Shown: positions 25,025-34,042, counted from the stretch's first letter. The stretch: DNA of 64,000 nucleotides from Paenibacillus rhizovicinus (GCF_010365285.1 NZ_CP048286.1:62001-126000), one strand, 5' to 3'. Made by a program: numbers and translations. The notes: generated from the letters alone by a model not told the origin.

Positions 25025-25159
25025 CTTTCTCATTGTGCCACTCGAACTTCCGGTTGGCGGACCTATATCGAACTAACGTTCCTCTTCTAGTTACTTATCC
25101 TCCGGTAAGATTATCTTCTTCTCCCTCACCAGACCCTATCCTTTGGTTTTTGTCGATCA

Positions 25160-25921
25160 TCAATTTTCTTCAATAATGGCCACTGGTCTTGACCAACCCG
25201 CACTGCCTCGTTCCACCTTGATCGGGAAACAGCATACTTTAAAACCGAACGGTTTCGGGATCTGCTCCAAATTCGCGAGTTTCTCGATCTGGCAATATTC
25301 TCGGTCTTTGCCGACGTAATGCGCAGCCCATAGCACGCCTTCCCTCGGCTCCTTCCGGTACGCTTCAGCTTGAAGGTTGAGCGGAATGTCCCAGCCCCAG
25401 CCGTCCGTGCCCACTACTTTTATGCCCTGGTCCAGCAGCCATTCGGTAGCTTCGGCAGACACGCCCGCATGCAGAAACGCATAATGCTCATGAAACAGAT
25501 GCTTATCCGCGTCGCTGCGGATGAGGACGATATCGTAGGGCTTCAAGGTGTACCCGATTCGTTCGAGCGCCGCTATCAAGTCCTGCTTCGTAATCTCGTA
25601 ACCTGGGGGCTTCGCGCTAAAGTCCAGCAGAACGCCGTCCCCGAAAAACCACTCCAGCGGCATTTCGTCGATCGTTCGTGCGGGCTTTCCTTCCGAGGTT
25701 GGCCAGTAATGCCATGGCGCATCAATATGCGTGCCCGCATGGGTATTCAAGGTTACGGTCTCGGTTGCCCATGCTTTGCTATCCGGGAAGTCGTCCGCAT
25801 GCAGACCTAGCGCGGCCGCGGCCTGCCTTGCTCCGTCTTCATGACTGGCGTACTCGATCTTCGCCGGCAGCGGCTCACGAATCCGCGGGCTGATCGAAAC
25901 GCTTAAATCGATAAGCTTCAT
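25160..25921 (-). CDS. Cyclase/kynurenine-formamidase-like metal hydrolase
   Basis: A 253-residue member of the cyclase family (PF04199). The metal-binding signature appears as NTHAGTHIDAPWHYWP at about residues 58-73, with HEHYAFLHAGVSAEATEWLLDQGIKVVGTDGWGWD further on. The family includes arylformamidase and isatin hydrolase; members with this long ending (FKVCCFPIKVERGSAGWSRPVAII) are usually of unknown substrate. No tryptophan genes are nearby to support kynurenine breakdown. It is transcribed alone. Confidence 0.85.
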   Translation of the reverse strand: MKLIDLSVSISPRIREPLPAKIEYASHEDGARQAAAALGLHADDFPDSKAWATETVTLNTHAGTHIDAPWHYWPTSEGKPARTIDEMPLEWFFGDGVLLDFSAKPPGYEITKQDLIAALERIGYTLKPYDIVLIRSDADKHLFHEHYAFLHAGVSAEATEWLLDQGIKVVGTDGWGWDIPLNLQAEAYRKEPREGVLWAAHYVGKDREYCQIEKLANLEQIPKPFGFKVCCFPIKVERGSAGWSRPVAIIEEN

Positions 25922-26014
25922 CTTCCATTCCTTCTTTTCTCTTTAAGTTAGTTCAGACCCTTGTCCTGCTTTATGCTCTAGCGAACGCGAATCTGAGGCG
26001 TCAGCGATTTTGTA

Positions 26015-26551
26015 CTAGTTATCTATAACAATTTCTCCTTCATCCGTTGGTTCTTCAAACCCATTGAGAAAAGTCGTTAACAACTCCTCTGTAATCGTAA
26101 AGGCAGCATTTGCATCAAAACGTTGGCTTCGAATCTTAAGGCGCTTTCGCAATTCATCAGGATGCACTTTCAAGTAAATGAGTTTCCATGTACCTCCGGC
26201 GTTCTCAATCAGCCGCTTATATTCATTTCTTTCCGACTTGTTCCAAAAACTGGAGTCAACCACCACCCGGTTTTTATCTTGAATGAGCTGGACGATCTTA
26301 TTGCGCAATCTAATATGTCCTTCATTTAAGAATTCCCTATACTTTTCAATGGGATAATCGATTCCATATCGTCCGTTAGCGGACCATACTTCCTCGTCAA
26401 TAGAAAGGCGAGTATACCCATACTCCTCCATTTTTTGAGAGAAGGTAGTTTTCCCCGATCCCGCTATTCCGCACATTAATATAACTAAAGACTTTTCAGG
26501 ATCTCTTTCTGAACCAAGCAAACCCTCTATATCCACTTCTTCTAACATCAT
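26015..26551 (-). CDS. P-loop kinase-like ATP-binding protein (AAA_33 / zeta-like)
   Basis: A 178-residue protein after AGGAGGG. The Walker A loop GIAGSGKTTFSQKM lies at about 28-41. LSIDEEVW follows strand 2, then VVVDSSFWNKSERNEYK, then the lid RLKIRSQRFDANAAFTITEELLTTFL. This is the small AAA_33/ATP-binding family related to zeta toxins and polynucleotide kinases, which phosphorylates unknown small molecules or RNA. No antitoxin-like partner is nearby, so a toxin role is not supported. Confidence 0.8.
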   Translation of the reverse strand: MMLEEVDIEGLLGSERDPEKSLVILMCGIAGSGKTTFSQKMEEYGYTRLSIDEEVWSANGRYGIDYPIEKYREFLNEGHIRLRNKIVQLIQDKNRVVVDSSFWNKSERNEYKRLIENAGGTWKLIYLKVHPDELRKRLKIRSQRFDANAAFTITEELLTTFLNGFEEPTDEGEIVIDN

Positions 26552-26608
26552 ATATCCCTCCTAATCTACTCAGCGGCATCGGCAGCCTGTTCTCAGACTT
26601 TTTTCTTA

Positions 26609-27133
26609 TTATTTATTATACCTTTTCTCGAAGAATAACAAGACATCTTTCAAATGCTCGCTCCAATATTCCCATGTATGACCGCCATGAAATTCCGCAT
26701 ATTCGTGATCATAATTGATTTTAGTTAAATAATCATGAAATTCAACGTTAAAGTTATACAACCGGTCATCTTTACCACAGTTGATATAGATGTCAGGAAA
26801 ATCTGTCTTAGCATCTTTCTTTCGTAGCTCTGCAAGAACATGCAAATCATATGAATTCGCATAAGAACCTCGATGAGGACCGAAGATTTGGGGGAAATTT
26901 AAACTATCGAACACCTCTTTCTCTATGTGATTAAACGAACTGAGTGCCCCAGATAAACTGGCTGCTGCCCCAAACACATTCGGATTGCGCAGAGCAAGCA
27001 TAACAGCCCCGTACCCACCCATGGATAGTCCAGCCACCGATCTCATCTTCTTGCTTGAAATCGTACGGTATGCTACATCAATTTCTGCCACCATATCATC
27101 TATTATGTAATGTTCAAAGCTTAATCTGTTCAC
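26609..27133 (-). pseudogene. Esterase-D-like alpha/beta hydrolase lacking its N-terminal third
   Basis: The 174-residue frame begins (GTG at 27133) directly at FEHYIIDDMVAEIDVAYRT, which in full-length esterase-family proteins lies about 80-90 residues from the start. The nucleophile elbow GLSMGGYGAV, an aspartate in CGKDDRLYNF and the histidine in HGGHTWEYW are intact, so the catalytic triad is present. The first strands with the oxyanion region are missing, and no good ribosome binding site precedes the GTG. I read it as 5'-truncated and probably inactive. Confidence 0.65.
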
Positions 27134-27183
27134 CCCCTACTAGACCCCTATTCTTACATCAACGAGCGATTTCAGGCAAAACT

Positions 27184-27224
27184 AAACGGCCTCAGTCCGA
27201 TGGAATACGGGACGAAGGCCGCTT
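27184..27224 (-). terminator. Terminator of the repeat-built secreted protein gene
   Basis: AAACGGCCTCAGTCC and GGGACGAAGGCCGCTT pair with one bulge around a 10-nt loop, about 70 bp past the stop of the gene ending at 27295. The truncated esterase starts beyond it. Confidence 0.6.
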
Positions 27225-27294
27225 AATTGATTTTAATTATTTCGACTGTCTACTTGACGGAGTGCAGTTCAAGTCGGCAGCCTTTTTCATAATC

Positions 27295-28698
27295 CTACTT
27301 CTTATTTTTGAGCTCAACCATCGATGAAGTATGATCGATGAAATCTTCAACTTCCTTCTGTGCAGCCTGCTTTTTCTGGTCAACTTGTTCTTGCGTGATG
27401 TCACCTTTTGCTTGGACAGCATCTAGCTTTGCACTGATGTCAGACATGAGCGTATCGATTAGCTTTTGTCGGGATACATCATGGTCCTTTGCAATGTCTG
27501 CAAACGATTTGCCAGCTTGAACCTGTTCAGCGAAAGTCGCTTTGTCAATACCGAGCAATTCAAAAGCAGCCATCATGTTATACTCGCCAATACCCTGCTT
27601 TCTCACTTCTTGCTCTTTGTTCAGCGGAGTATTGAAGACGCGCTCTGCTTCCACAGCTGCCTTCTTGTGTGCGTTTTCCTTCTGCTCATCCGTAAGTCCG
27701 TTAGGGCTCTTTGCCTGAATTTCGTCACTAATTTCCTTTGTTAATTCGTCAATAAGGGGCTGGACTTCGATGTGCTTCTCTTTTGCGATGTCAGCTAACG
27801 ACTTCCCAGCCTCTAGCGCTTTTTGAAATGCAGCTTTATCTAGACCAAGCTTGTCTGTGGCGATTTGCTGAAAATCTAGCTTCATTTCGACTTCGGAGTT
27901 TGCGTCTTTACTTGGCTTACCTTCGAAGCTCTCCTTCTTCTTAAACAACTCCGGCGTATGATCGACGAAATCCTCTACATCTTGGAGAGCTGCCTGTTTT
28001 TTCTCTTCTGCTTGCACTTGCGTTACATCACCGTTTTTCTTAAGCTCATCGAGCTTAAGAAAAACGGTGGATATTAGGGCATCAATCAACTGCTGGCGAG
28101 TTACGTTGTGATCCTTCCCAATGTCGACTAACGATTTACCGGCATGAACATGATCAGCGAAAGCCGCCTTGTCGATTCCGAGCAGTTCAAGTGCGGCAGC
28201 CAAATTCAAATCGCTACCCTCTTGCCGTGTACTTTCTTTATTCAGCGGTTCTGTGAAGATGCGTTCTGCTTCCATGGATGCCTTCTTCTTCACATTTTCT
28301 TTCTCTTCATCCGTCAGCGTCTTGGAGTCGAGATTGACCAGAATTTCATCATTGATTTCCTTCGTCAGCTCATCAATCAGCGGTTGAAGTTCAATACGCT
28401 TCTCTTTCGCGATATCAGCTAGCGACTTGCCAGCTTTCTGCGCTTGTTCAAAAGCAGTTTGATCCAAACCAAGCTTTGTTTTTGCAATGGTTTGTAAATC
28501 TAATTGCAATTTGCCGTCTTTGTTAGGAGACGGCTTCTCACCTTGCTTACCAGCTGGTGCCGCTTCCCCGGCAACAATGCTTGCCTTCTTGTCCTCTTGA
28601 CTAGATTTACCGCTCAGGTTGTCTGCTGCATATGCAGTTACCGGCACTGCAATGGCAATTAGTAAAGCCGCGCTTGCAAGTTTCCAATTCTTCTTCAT
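27295..28698 (-). CDS. Secreted protein built of repeated helical modules
   Basis: A 467-residue protein after AAGGAAGGG. Residues 1-24 form a signal peptide ending in AYAAD. Four similar modules follow, each with the pattern LGLDQTAFEQAQKAGKSLAD and then IAKEKxIxxQxLIDxLxxxI (starting at about 78, 172, 286 and 384). Each pair ends in a Glu/Lys-rich helix with VEDFxDHT. The modules alternate as A-B-A-B, showing duplication of a two-module block. The predicted structure is all-helical and highly charged. It lies upstream-facing towards a two-component system on the same strand (56 bp away), suggesting an envelope role. No enzymatic motif is seen. Confidence 0.75.
   Translation of the reverse strand: MKKNWKLASAALLIAIAVPVTAYAADNLSGKSSQEDKKASIVAGEAAPAGKQGEKPSPNKDGKLQLDLQTIAKTKLGLDQTAFEQAQKAGKSLADIAKEKRIELQPLIDELTKEINDEILVNLDSKTLTDEEKENVKKKASMEAERIFTEPLNKESTRQEGSDLNLAAALELLGIDKAAFADHVHAGKSLVDIGKDHNVTRQQLIDALISTVFLKLDELKKNGDVTQVQAEEKKQAALQDVEDFVDHTPELFKKKESFEGKPSKDANSEVEMKLDFQQIATDKLGLDKAAFQKALEAGKSLADIAKEKHIEVQPLIDELTKEISDEIQAKSPNGLTDEQKENAHKKAAVEAERVFNTPLNKEQEVRKQGIGEYNMMAAFELLGIDKATFAEQVQAGKSFADIAKDHDVSRQKLIDTLMSDISAKLDAVQAKGDITQEQVDQKKQAAQKEVEDFIDHTSSMVELKNKK
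28029..28069. repeat. Perfect 19-bp inverted repeat inside the module-protein gene
   Basis: CACCGTTTTTCTTAAGCTC, ATC loop, GAGCTTAAGAAAAACGGTG. It lies within the coding region for VFLKLDELKKNGD. The equivalent place in the other B module (ISAKLDAVQAKGD) has no such symmetry, so the palindrome is a recent change rather than a module feature. Confidence 0.9.
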
Positions 28699-28754
28699 TG
28701 ATATCCCTTCCTTGTTTGGATTTCCCTTCTAAATGAAGAAGGCGCCTACATCAT

Positions 28755-30113
28755 TTAAGTTAAGGTATCATTCTGAAAAGAATCTGAAATGATCGGAAGT
28801 ATGACACGAAATGTTGTGCCAACCTGAGGGGTGCTCCACACTTCTATCTTTGCTCGGTGAGCATCTACGATTTGTTTAGCAATCGCAAGACCGAGGCCGG
28901 TTCCTTCCGAACGGCGAGTCCGGGCTTTATCCATTCGATAAAATCGTTCGAAGATACGTGGAAGATGCTCTTCCTCTATCCCTATCCCGGTGTCGCTAAC
29001 AATAAGGATGATGTTCTGCTGATTCCTTAATAACGAGACTGTGACATTACCGCCTTCTCGGTTGTACTGTATCGCATTCTCGATCAGGATCAAGATGAGT
29101 TGCCGAATCCGCACTTCGTCTGCCTGAATCCATGCTTTATCATCGTCTGATAAGTTATGATTGTCCTCCCACCTCAACTCCACTTGCTTTGAAGCAGAGA
29201 TCGGCTGCAATTGCTCCATGACTTGACGGATCGCATGCCGAAGGGGAAATTCAGAGGTAACCAAGTCAAGACGGCCGTTGTCGCTTCGGGCAAGAACAAG
29301 TAAGTTCTCGACCAATCGGCTCATATGATGGATTTCACGACTAGATTTCATCAATACGTTACGGTGGAAATCGGGAAGTTTATCGCGCTCTTCATCCAGG
29401 ACTTCATATGCCGCTTTCAAAATACTAAGTGGTGTCCTCAATTCATGCGACGCATCTGAAGTAAACTGTTCCTGCCGGTGGAATGCCTGCGCGATTGGAC
29501 CCATCGCACGTCCGGCCAAGATGAAACCAGCCGCACCCCCAGCTGCCAGCATGAGCAAGGCAAACCCTGCGAAAGCCCATCGCAATTGGGTAATCAGCTT
29601 GTAATCATTGGTCACTTCTTGCGCGACGACAATTTTGTAATCCATAAGTTTACCAGTAGTAATGATTGTTCCGCCAACACGGAATGTTCGTCCATCAGCG
29701 TTAATGTTTCTATATTCGTTATCTGGATCCCCGTGCATGCTAGGTAAGAGGGCGCTAAGCGGAAAGTTCACGCCTAGCGGGTTCTTGTCGGAAATCGAGG
29801 ATTGAAAGACCGTTTCACCATTAGGATCGAACAACCACGCCATTTGGTTTAGCTGCAGCCCGCCTGGTTCATAAAATGAGTTTAGCTTATTCTTATCGAA
29901 CGCTGGATCGAACAAAACAGCCCCTTTTGGCGACTCAATCAACTTCTGCAGTTCAGCCTTATACTGACCGGTCAATGATGTGAGCTGATTATCTTCTGTA
30001 GAAGTCAACATCTGCTGAACCATCCATAAAGAAAAGAAGGCAGAGATCATCAGTATAATGCCAATGGTAAGCGAGAATTCTCGCGTTAGTCTTGTTCGCG
30101 TCCGTTTGAACAT
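28755..30113 (-). CDS. Two-component sensor histidine kinase
   Basis: About 452 residues; the ATG at 30113 has a GGAGAG site. Two membrane segments (about 15-35 and 180-205) enclose an extracytoplasmic sensor region with few marks. The H-box SDASHELRTPLSILKAAYEV is at about 232, the N-box LILILIENAIQYN near 340, and DTGIGI and GTGLGLAIAKQIVDAH close the ATPase domain. It autophosphorylates and passes phosphate to the OmpR-type regulator immediately upstream. The stimulus may involve the secreted module protein encoded next, but this is only from position. Confidence 0.92.
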   Translation of the reverse strand: MFKRTRTRLTREFSLTIGIILMISAFFSLWMVQQMLTSTEDNQLTSLTGQYKAELQKLIESPKGAVLFDPAFDKNKLNSFYEPGGLQLNQMAWLFDPNGETVFQSSISDKNPLGVNFPLSALLPSMHGDPDNEYRNINADGRTFRVGGTIITTGKLMDYKIVVAQEVTNDYKLITQLRWAFAGFALLMLAAGGAAGFILAGRAMGPIAQAFHRQEQFTSDASHELRTPLSILKAAYEVLDEERDKLPDFHRNVLMKSSREIHHMSRLVENLLVLARSDNGRLDLVTSEFPLRHAIRQVMEQLQPISASKQVELRWEDNHNLSDDDKAWIQADEVRIRQLILILIENAIQYNREGGNVTVSLLRNQQNIILIVSDTGIGIEEEHLPRIFERFYRMDKARTRRSEGTGLGLAIAKQIVDAHRAKIEVWSTPQVGTTFRVILPIISDSFQNDTLT

Positions 30114-30118
30114 GGATC

Positions 30119-30802
30119 TCACTCTCCACCTATAATGAACCTATAGCCAGCGCCATAAACGCTTTGGATGCATTTTGTCTCATATGGCCCGTCCACTTTC
30201 TTTCGCAGCAAACGAATTGTAGCATCGACAACGTTTAAGGTCACATCCGAAGCGAGTCCCCATACATGATCAAGCAGCTGTTCGCGCGAAAGGACTTGTC
30301 CTGCATGGCGCATCAAACATATGAGCAACTGAAACTCTCGTCTTGTTAGTAGGATCGCGGTTCCTCTTCGGCTCACCTCAAACCGGTCTAAATGCGCAGA
30401 AACATCTCCTAGTGTAAGCATATCCGACGATTGGTAGCCCCGATCCTGCCTTCGGAATAAGGCGATTAGCCTAGCCTCCAACTCTTCAAATGCAAAAGGC
30501 TTTATCATATAGTCATCTGCCCCGGCTCGTAAACCTTCCACTCTGTCTTGAACGGCATCTCGTGCCGTTAACAGGAGAATCGGAGTATGATCTTCCTTCC
30601 TGCGAATCTCCCTTACAAGCTCTAAGCCTGTCATCTCGGGCAGCATCCAATCAAGAACGTATACGTCATAACGACCAGCTGAAATCGCCGCTCTAGCTTG
30701 AAGGCCATCCTTCATCCAATCAACAACATGATACTGTCGTTTCAATTGATGCTCAGTTAGTTCCCCAAGCGTTTCATCATCTTCAGCCAGTAAAATACGC
30801 AC
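30119..30802 (-). CDS. OmpR/PhoB-family response regulator
   Basis: About 227 residues. The receiver domain has acidic residues in LLAEDDETLGEL, the phosphorylated aspartate in YVLDWMLPEMTGLELV, the threonine in LLLTARDAV and the lysine in YMIKPFAF. The winged-helix output domain ends with TLNVVDATIRLLRKKVD and CIQSVYGAGYRF. GTG at 30802 is the better start (AAAGGGGAAGTGACT before it) than the GTG at 30808. It is co-transcribed with the kinase gene. Promoter DNA should lie in 30803-30990, shared with the divergent gene. Confidence 0.93.
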   Translation of the reverse strand: MRILLAEDDETLGELTEHQLKRQYHVVDWMKDGLQARAAISAGRYDVYVLDWMLPEMTGLELVREIRRKEDHTPILLLTARDAVQDRVEGLRAGADDYMIKPFAFEELEARLIALFRRQDRGYQSSDMLTLGDVSAHLDRFEVSRRGTAILLTRREFQLLICLMRHAGQVLSREQLLDHVWGLASDVTLNVVDATIRLLRKKVDGPYETKCIQSVYGAGYRFIIGGE

Positions 30803-30996
30803 AGTCACTTCCCCTTTTCAAAAACGCTCATCGATTACAAATATACCAGTGAATTCTGAAATGAAAATGAAAATACCAGCTGCATTTGCAACCTCATCTG
30901 CAATATTTCAATCTATAATAGGAGTAGCGAGGGATAAATACTGAATCCGTCACCACATATTCAACTTGCAAATTTAAAAGAAATGAGTGATATAGC

Positions 30997-31824
30997 ATGA
31001 ATATCCGAAAAGACCAGTTTAAGCTCTTTAAAGAGTTACATGATCAAGCCAGCACGTTTATTTTGCCAAACGCATGGGATGTAAATAGTGCAAAATTGTT
31101 TGAGGCCGCTGGTTTCAAAGCACTCGGTACGACAAGTGCTGGAATCTCCGCAGCTCTTGGCTATACGGATGGAGAACAAATTCCTTTTGCAGACGTTCTA
31201 GGCATCGCAAGTAGAATGATTAAATCTTTATCTATTCCAGTTACAGTTGATATTGAACAGGGTTATGCCCAGGATGATAAAACGTTGCTTCAGAATATGA
31301 ACGGTTTAATTGAAATTGGAGCCGTAGGAATTAATATTGAGGATGGGTTTCATTACTTAGATAGTGAGAGTGAACATGTCTTTAGTATGGTAGATCGAAT
31401 AAAGACAATTAAACAGCATAGTAACCGAATAGGCGAGCCTATGTTTATTAACGCACGCGTAGATACCTACTGGCTGAAAGTACTCTCTGAAGAGAATAGA
31501 TTCATACACACGATTGAAAAGGCGAATTCATATCTTGCTGCAGGAGCAGATTGTATATTTATCCCTTCGGTTGACGACCCAAAGTTAATGGAACAATTGA
31601 TTTCCCGAATAAATGGACCGATAAATTTCCTGCTAGGAAAAAACACACCAAGTCAAGAGGCCTTAACACAGATAGGCGTAGCTCGATTAAGTACCGGTTC
31701 TGCTCCCTTTAGAAAGATCACTGCCGTACTCCAAGGAATTAGCTCGGAACTTCGAGATGGAAAGTATGAGTCTTTATTGCAAGATACTCTACCGTATTCA
31801 GAAATGTTTGATCATTTAAAATAG
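30997..31824 (+). CDS. Isocitrate lyase/PEP mutase-superfamily protein
   Basis: A 275-residue TIM-barrel enzyme. FILPNAWDVNSAKLFEAAGFKALGTTSAGISAALGYTDGE fits the PEP-mutase/ICL superfamily start; VTVDIEQGYAQD holds the metal aspartate and IGAVGINIEDGF the acidic residues after strand 4. The KKCGH-type cysteine loop of true isocitrate lyases is absent; FINARVDTYW is seen instead. This fits oxaloacetate-decarboxylase/PEPM-like members that break or rearrange C-C or C-P bonds in 2-oxo acids. The exact substrate is unclear. Divergent from the response-regulator gene. Confidence 0.85.
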   Translation: MNIRKDQFKLFKELHDQASTFILPNAWDVNSAKLFEAAGFKALGTTSAGISAALGYTDGEQIPFADVLGIASRMIKSLSIPVTVDIEQGYAQDDKTLLQNMNGLIEIGAVGINIEDGFHYLDSESEHVFSMVDRIKTIKQHSNRIGEPMFINARVDTYWLKVLSEENRFIHTIEKANSYLAAGADCIFIPSVDDPKLMEQLISRINGPINFLLGKNTPSQEALTQIGVARLSTGSAPFRKITAVLQGISSELRDGKYESLLQDTLPYSEMFDHLK

Positions 31825-31825
31825 C

Positions 31826-31920
31826 CGTTGCGCTGAACTCCCAATTCTTTAATGAAAACGGCAGCTGATCATTTGACCAGCTGCCGCATATCATCAATGA
31901 ATTTATAGAACCTCGTTAGG
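31826..31920. repeat. Dispersed hairpin repeat, copy 4
   Basis: CGGCAGCTG...CAGCTGCCG is a near-perfect hairpin (31859-31887), followed by a worn tail CTCGTTAGG. It starts right after the ICL-like gene's stop and may terminate it. No gene is seen in 31921-32041. Confidence 0.6.
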
Positions 31921-32041
31921 CTTTTAATACGTTTTTTGTATGGGCAATACCGAGTAACCGCTATTGGTTAAAGCCTCGGCTGGTACGCACAACCGTAATA
32001 GCGACTGAATCCTAAGTGAACCTCCATTTTGTTTATTAGCC

Positions 32042-32365
32042 TCAAATCTGCATTGATTTGCGATAATTCGCTTGGAAAACGTTACGCACGAGCTTTTGGA
32101 ACTCATCCTCAGGTTGCCGTCGGAGCATTTCAGAGACATCTTCTACCTTAATTTTCCTCAATTCTGTCGGCGTTTTTATAGCGGAAGTCAATCGGAAACC
32201 CTCATCATTTAGCTTTTCTGTGACTTTCGCTGTGTTCCCGATCTCAGCGTAATATTTATAGGTTTGCTTAATCAGATCACCATTGGGTTCGTAGCTGTTG
32301 TACAAGTCAAGGTATTGCTAGAGGTTATCAATTATTATTTTCACTTCGTCAATCCTCATTGTCAT
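32042..32365 (-). pseudogene. Hypothetical gene interrupted by an amber codon
   Basis: From the ATG at 32365 (preceded by GGGAGG) the frame reads MTMRIDEVKIIIDNL, then TAG, then QYLDLYNSYEPNGDLIKQ and on through KVTEKLNDEGFRLTSAIKTPTELRK to 32042. Both parts share one frame, so a single stop codon splits a protein of about 107 residues. The KVTEKLNDEGFR segment recalls the linker of serine recombinases, but that is too short to name the family. Confidence 0.5.
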
Positions 32366-32401
32366 GCTTTGCCTCCCATAAGGTCTTAAAATCTCTACGA
32401 T

Positions 32402-33378
32402 TCAGGAACTATATGTAACTTGATCCTTATTATTACGTTCAAAAATGGTTCTAATTACTTCGAGACAGATTTTTGACGCAATATTTGATAGTTCTAAACT
32501 ATCAATGTGCCAATCATCCCAAACTTCATCTACTAAACAATCGCTAATGAAGCCAATCCAAGTACTCGCAATATTGCACGATTCACAGGCTGCAAATAAG
32601 GCCGATGTTTCAAGATTTACAATGTCTGCCCCCCATGTACCTGTCAATCCCCCGTCTATCGTTACGATAGACCCCGGCTCAACTACGCCTTCAACGCCTT
32701 CGCAAGAAAACTTCCATTTCTTGCATGCCGGATAAATCGCCGTCAAGTCAACCTCAAAGGAACGGGTCTCCGACCCCAAATTCGTCAGCTGGAAGGCCTG
32801 TTCCTCGTATCTGTAACTTAACTGGTAGCCGCTCTGTTCAAGAACGACGCTGCCGTAATTCATCACTCGTGGAGAGATCTGCAAATCAGCCTCGAACGTC
32901 TGGCGAATGCTTAAGTATTCATGGATAAGGACCCAGGAATATACGCACGGATATTCGTAATAATGCGCTGCTCCATGCCAATCTTTGTCGTCGATATAAT
33001 AAACATAATTCATATCATACCGCTCGCCCATGACATAGCCTTCTTTGGCAGCTTGCTCCGCCACGCGCATTAACTGACCCACAATACTTTCCGATTGTTC
33101 TTCCATGTCCAGTACGCAGCATCCCAGCACCAATAACGTCCCGCTGCGCATAAATCATAGGGACCTCCGTCGCCAATCTCGGCTTGCGTATACTGATCGA
33201 TATGAGCGGCAAGGAACGTAGGGAAACGCTGGAATGGATCGATATGCTCTTCGACAAGCGCCGTGATGTGTGCTTCTTGTTCCTTCGAGGCGTATCCGAA
33301 TAGGACAGGCAGGATATTGGCCCCACCAATGAGACCGGTTTCTTTCAACGGTCTACAAGCCGAATATTCGCGTGTCAA
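32402..33378 (-). pseudogene. Frameshifted glycosidase remnant fused to a nucleoside-phosphorylase tail
   Basis: Frame 1 (33378 to about 33070) carries EIGDGGPYDLCAAGRYWCWDAAYW, typical of a six-hairpin glycosidase. The same protein goes on in frame 2 (EEQSESIVGQLMRVAEQAAKEGYVMGERYDMNYVYYIDDKDWHG) after a one-base shift near 33100. Frame 2 later changes character: GADIVNLETSALFAACESCNIAS followed by SDCLVDEVWDDW matches the C-terminus of PNP/UDP phosphorylases. So one dead locus joins two unrelated genes by a deletion between them. N-terminal glycosidase parts are missing as well. Confidence 0.7.
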
Positions 33379-33445
33379 TAGTCACTCTACCAGCGATTCA
33401 GTTATGTCGAATAAGCAGCAAGCTCCAACTTAGCAATGCGTCTTT

Positions 33446-34042
33446 TCATTTTTTGCGCTTGAGGAATACTATCGCTCCAACGACTAATAGCACGATAATG
33501 AATCCGGCAGAAGACAATAAGACGATAGTTAATCGACTCAACGAATTGTCTTTTCCCCATACTTCTGCAGCTTGACCTGGTGTCTTTATCTCTTCATGGT
33601 GGGCTGAAGCAAACTCCTGCGCTACAGCGGAGGGAGATTCATTATGTGCGATATCGACCCTCACAGTATTATTATCCTCTACCGGCAAAGCCGATTTAGC
33701 ACCTGGAAATAAAACTTCCGGATCCGGTCCCACTTTCTTTAAATAGAAGAAGTATGTCTTTCCTGCTTTATAACGGGTCGACATGTCTTCACAAATCCCT
33801 ACAGCACTTGGTGTTGTAGCTGGAAAATGTACAAGCTTCGGAGCGTCTCCGGGTCCTATATATTGAATAACTTTCACGTGTGCAATTCTGCCATGGTTGT
33901 CAGTGCTAATTACTGTCCCTTTAATCATAGCAATGGACTTTTCGGACATTTCATCGGAATCCCATCCCGGATCACATGCATAAATAACCTGAGCACCCAA
34001 GAATACGAATAGCAGTGCTAAACATGTTAAATACTTCAACAA
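33446..34042 (-). CDS. Exported protein with C-terminal membrane anchor, unknown function
   Basis: About 198 residues with a probable TTG start at 34042 or 34039, placed after GTGGGGGATTC. A signal peptide (YLTCLALLFVFLGAQVIYAC) is followed by an extracytoplasmic domain: MIKGTVISTDNHGRIAHVKVIQYIGPGDAP, then VGICEDMSTRYKAGKTYFFYLKK. This resembles the OB-like CbiK/NTR or DUF-type fold seen in tissue-inhibitor-like exported proteins. A C-terminal segment (LTIVLLSSAGFIIVLLVVGAIVFLKRKK) anchors it. Two cysteines may form a disulfide. Probably monocistronic. Confidence 0.65.
   Translation of the reverse strand: MLKYLTCLALLFVFLGAQVIYACDPGWDSDEMSEKSIAMIKGTVISTDNHGRIAHVKVIQYIGPGDAPKLVHFPATTPSAVGICEDMSTRYKAGKTYFFYLKKVGPDPEVLFPGAKSALPVEDNNTVRVDIAHNESPSAVAQEFASAHHEEIKTPGQAAEVWGKDNSLSRLTIVLLSSAGFIIVLLVVGAIVFLKRKK

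Noticed and set aside
25160-25921. Kynurenine formamidase role for the cyclase-family gene
   Set aside because: No kynurenine or anthranilate genes are nearby; the family motif alone does not fix the substrate.
26015-26551. P-loop protein as a zeta-type toxin
   Set aside because: The fold is similar, but no epsilon-like antitoxin gene adjoins it and single-copy AAA_33 proteins are common housekeeping or accessory kinases.
28029-28069. The intragenic palindrome as a transcription terminator
   Set aside because: There is no T-run after it on the coding strand and it lies in the middle of an intact gene.
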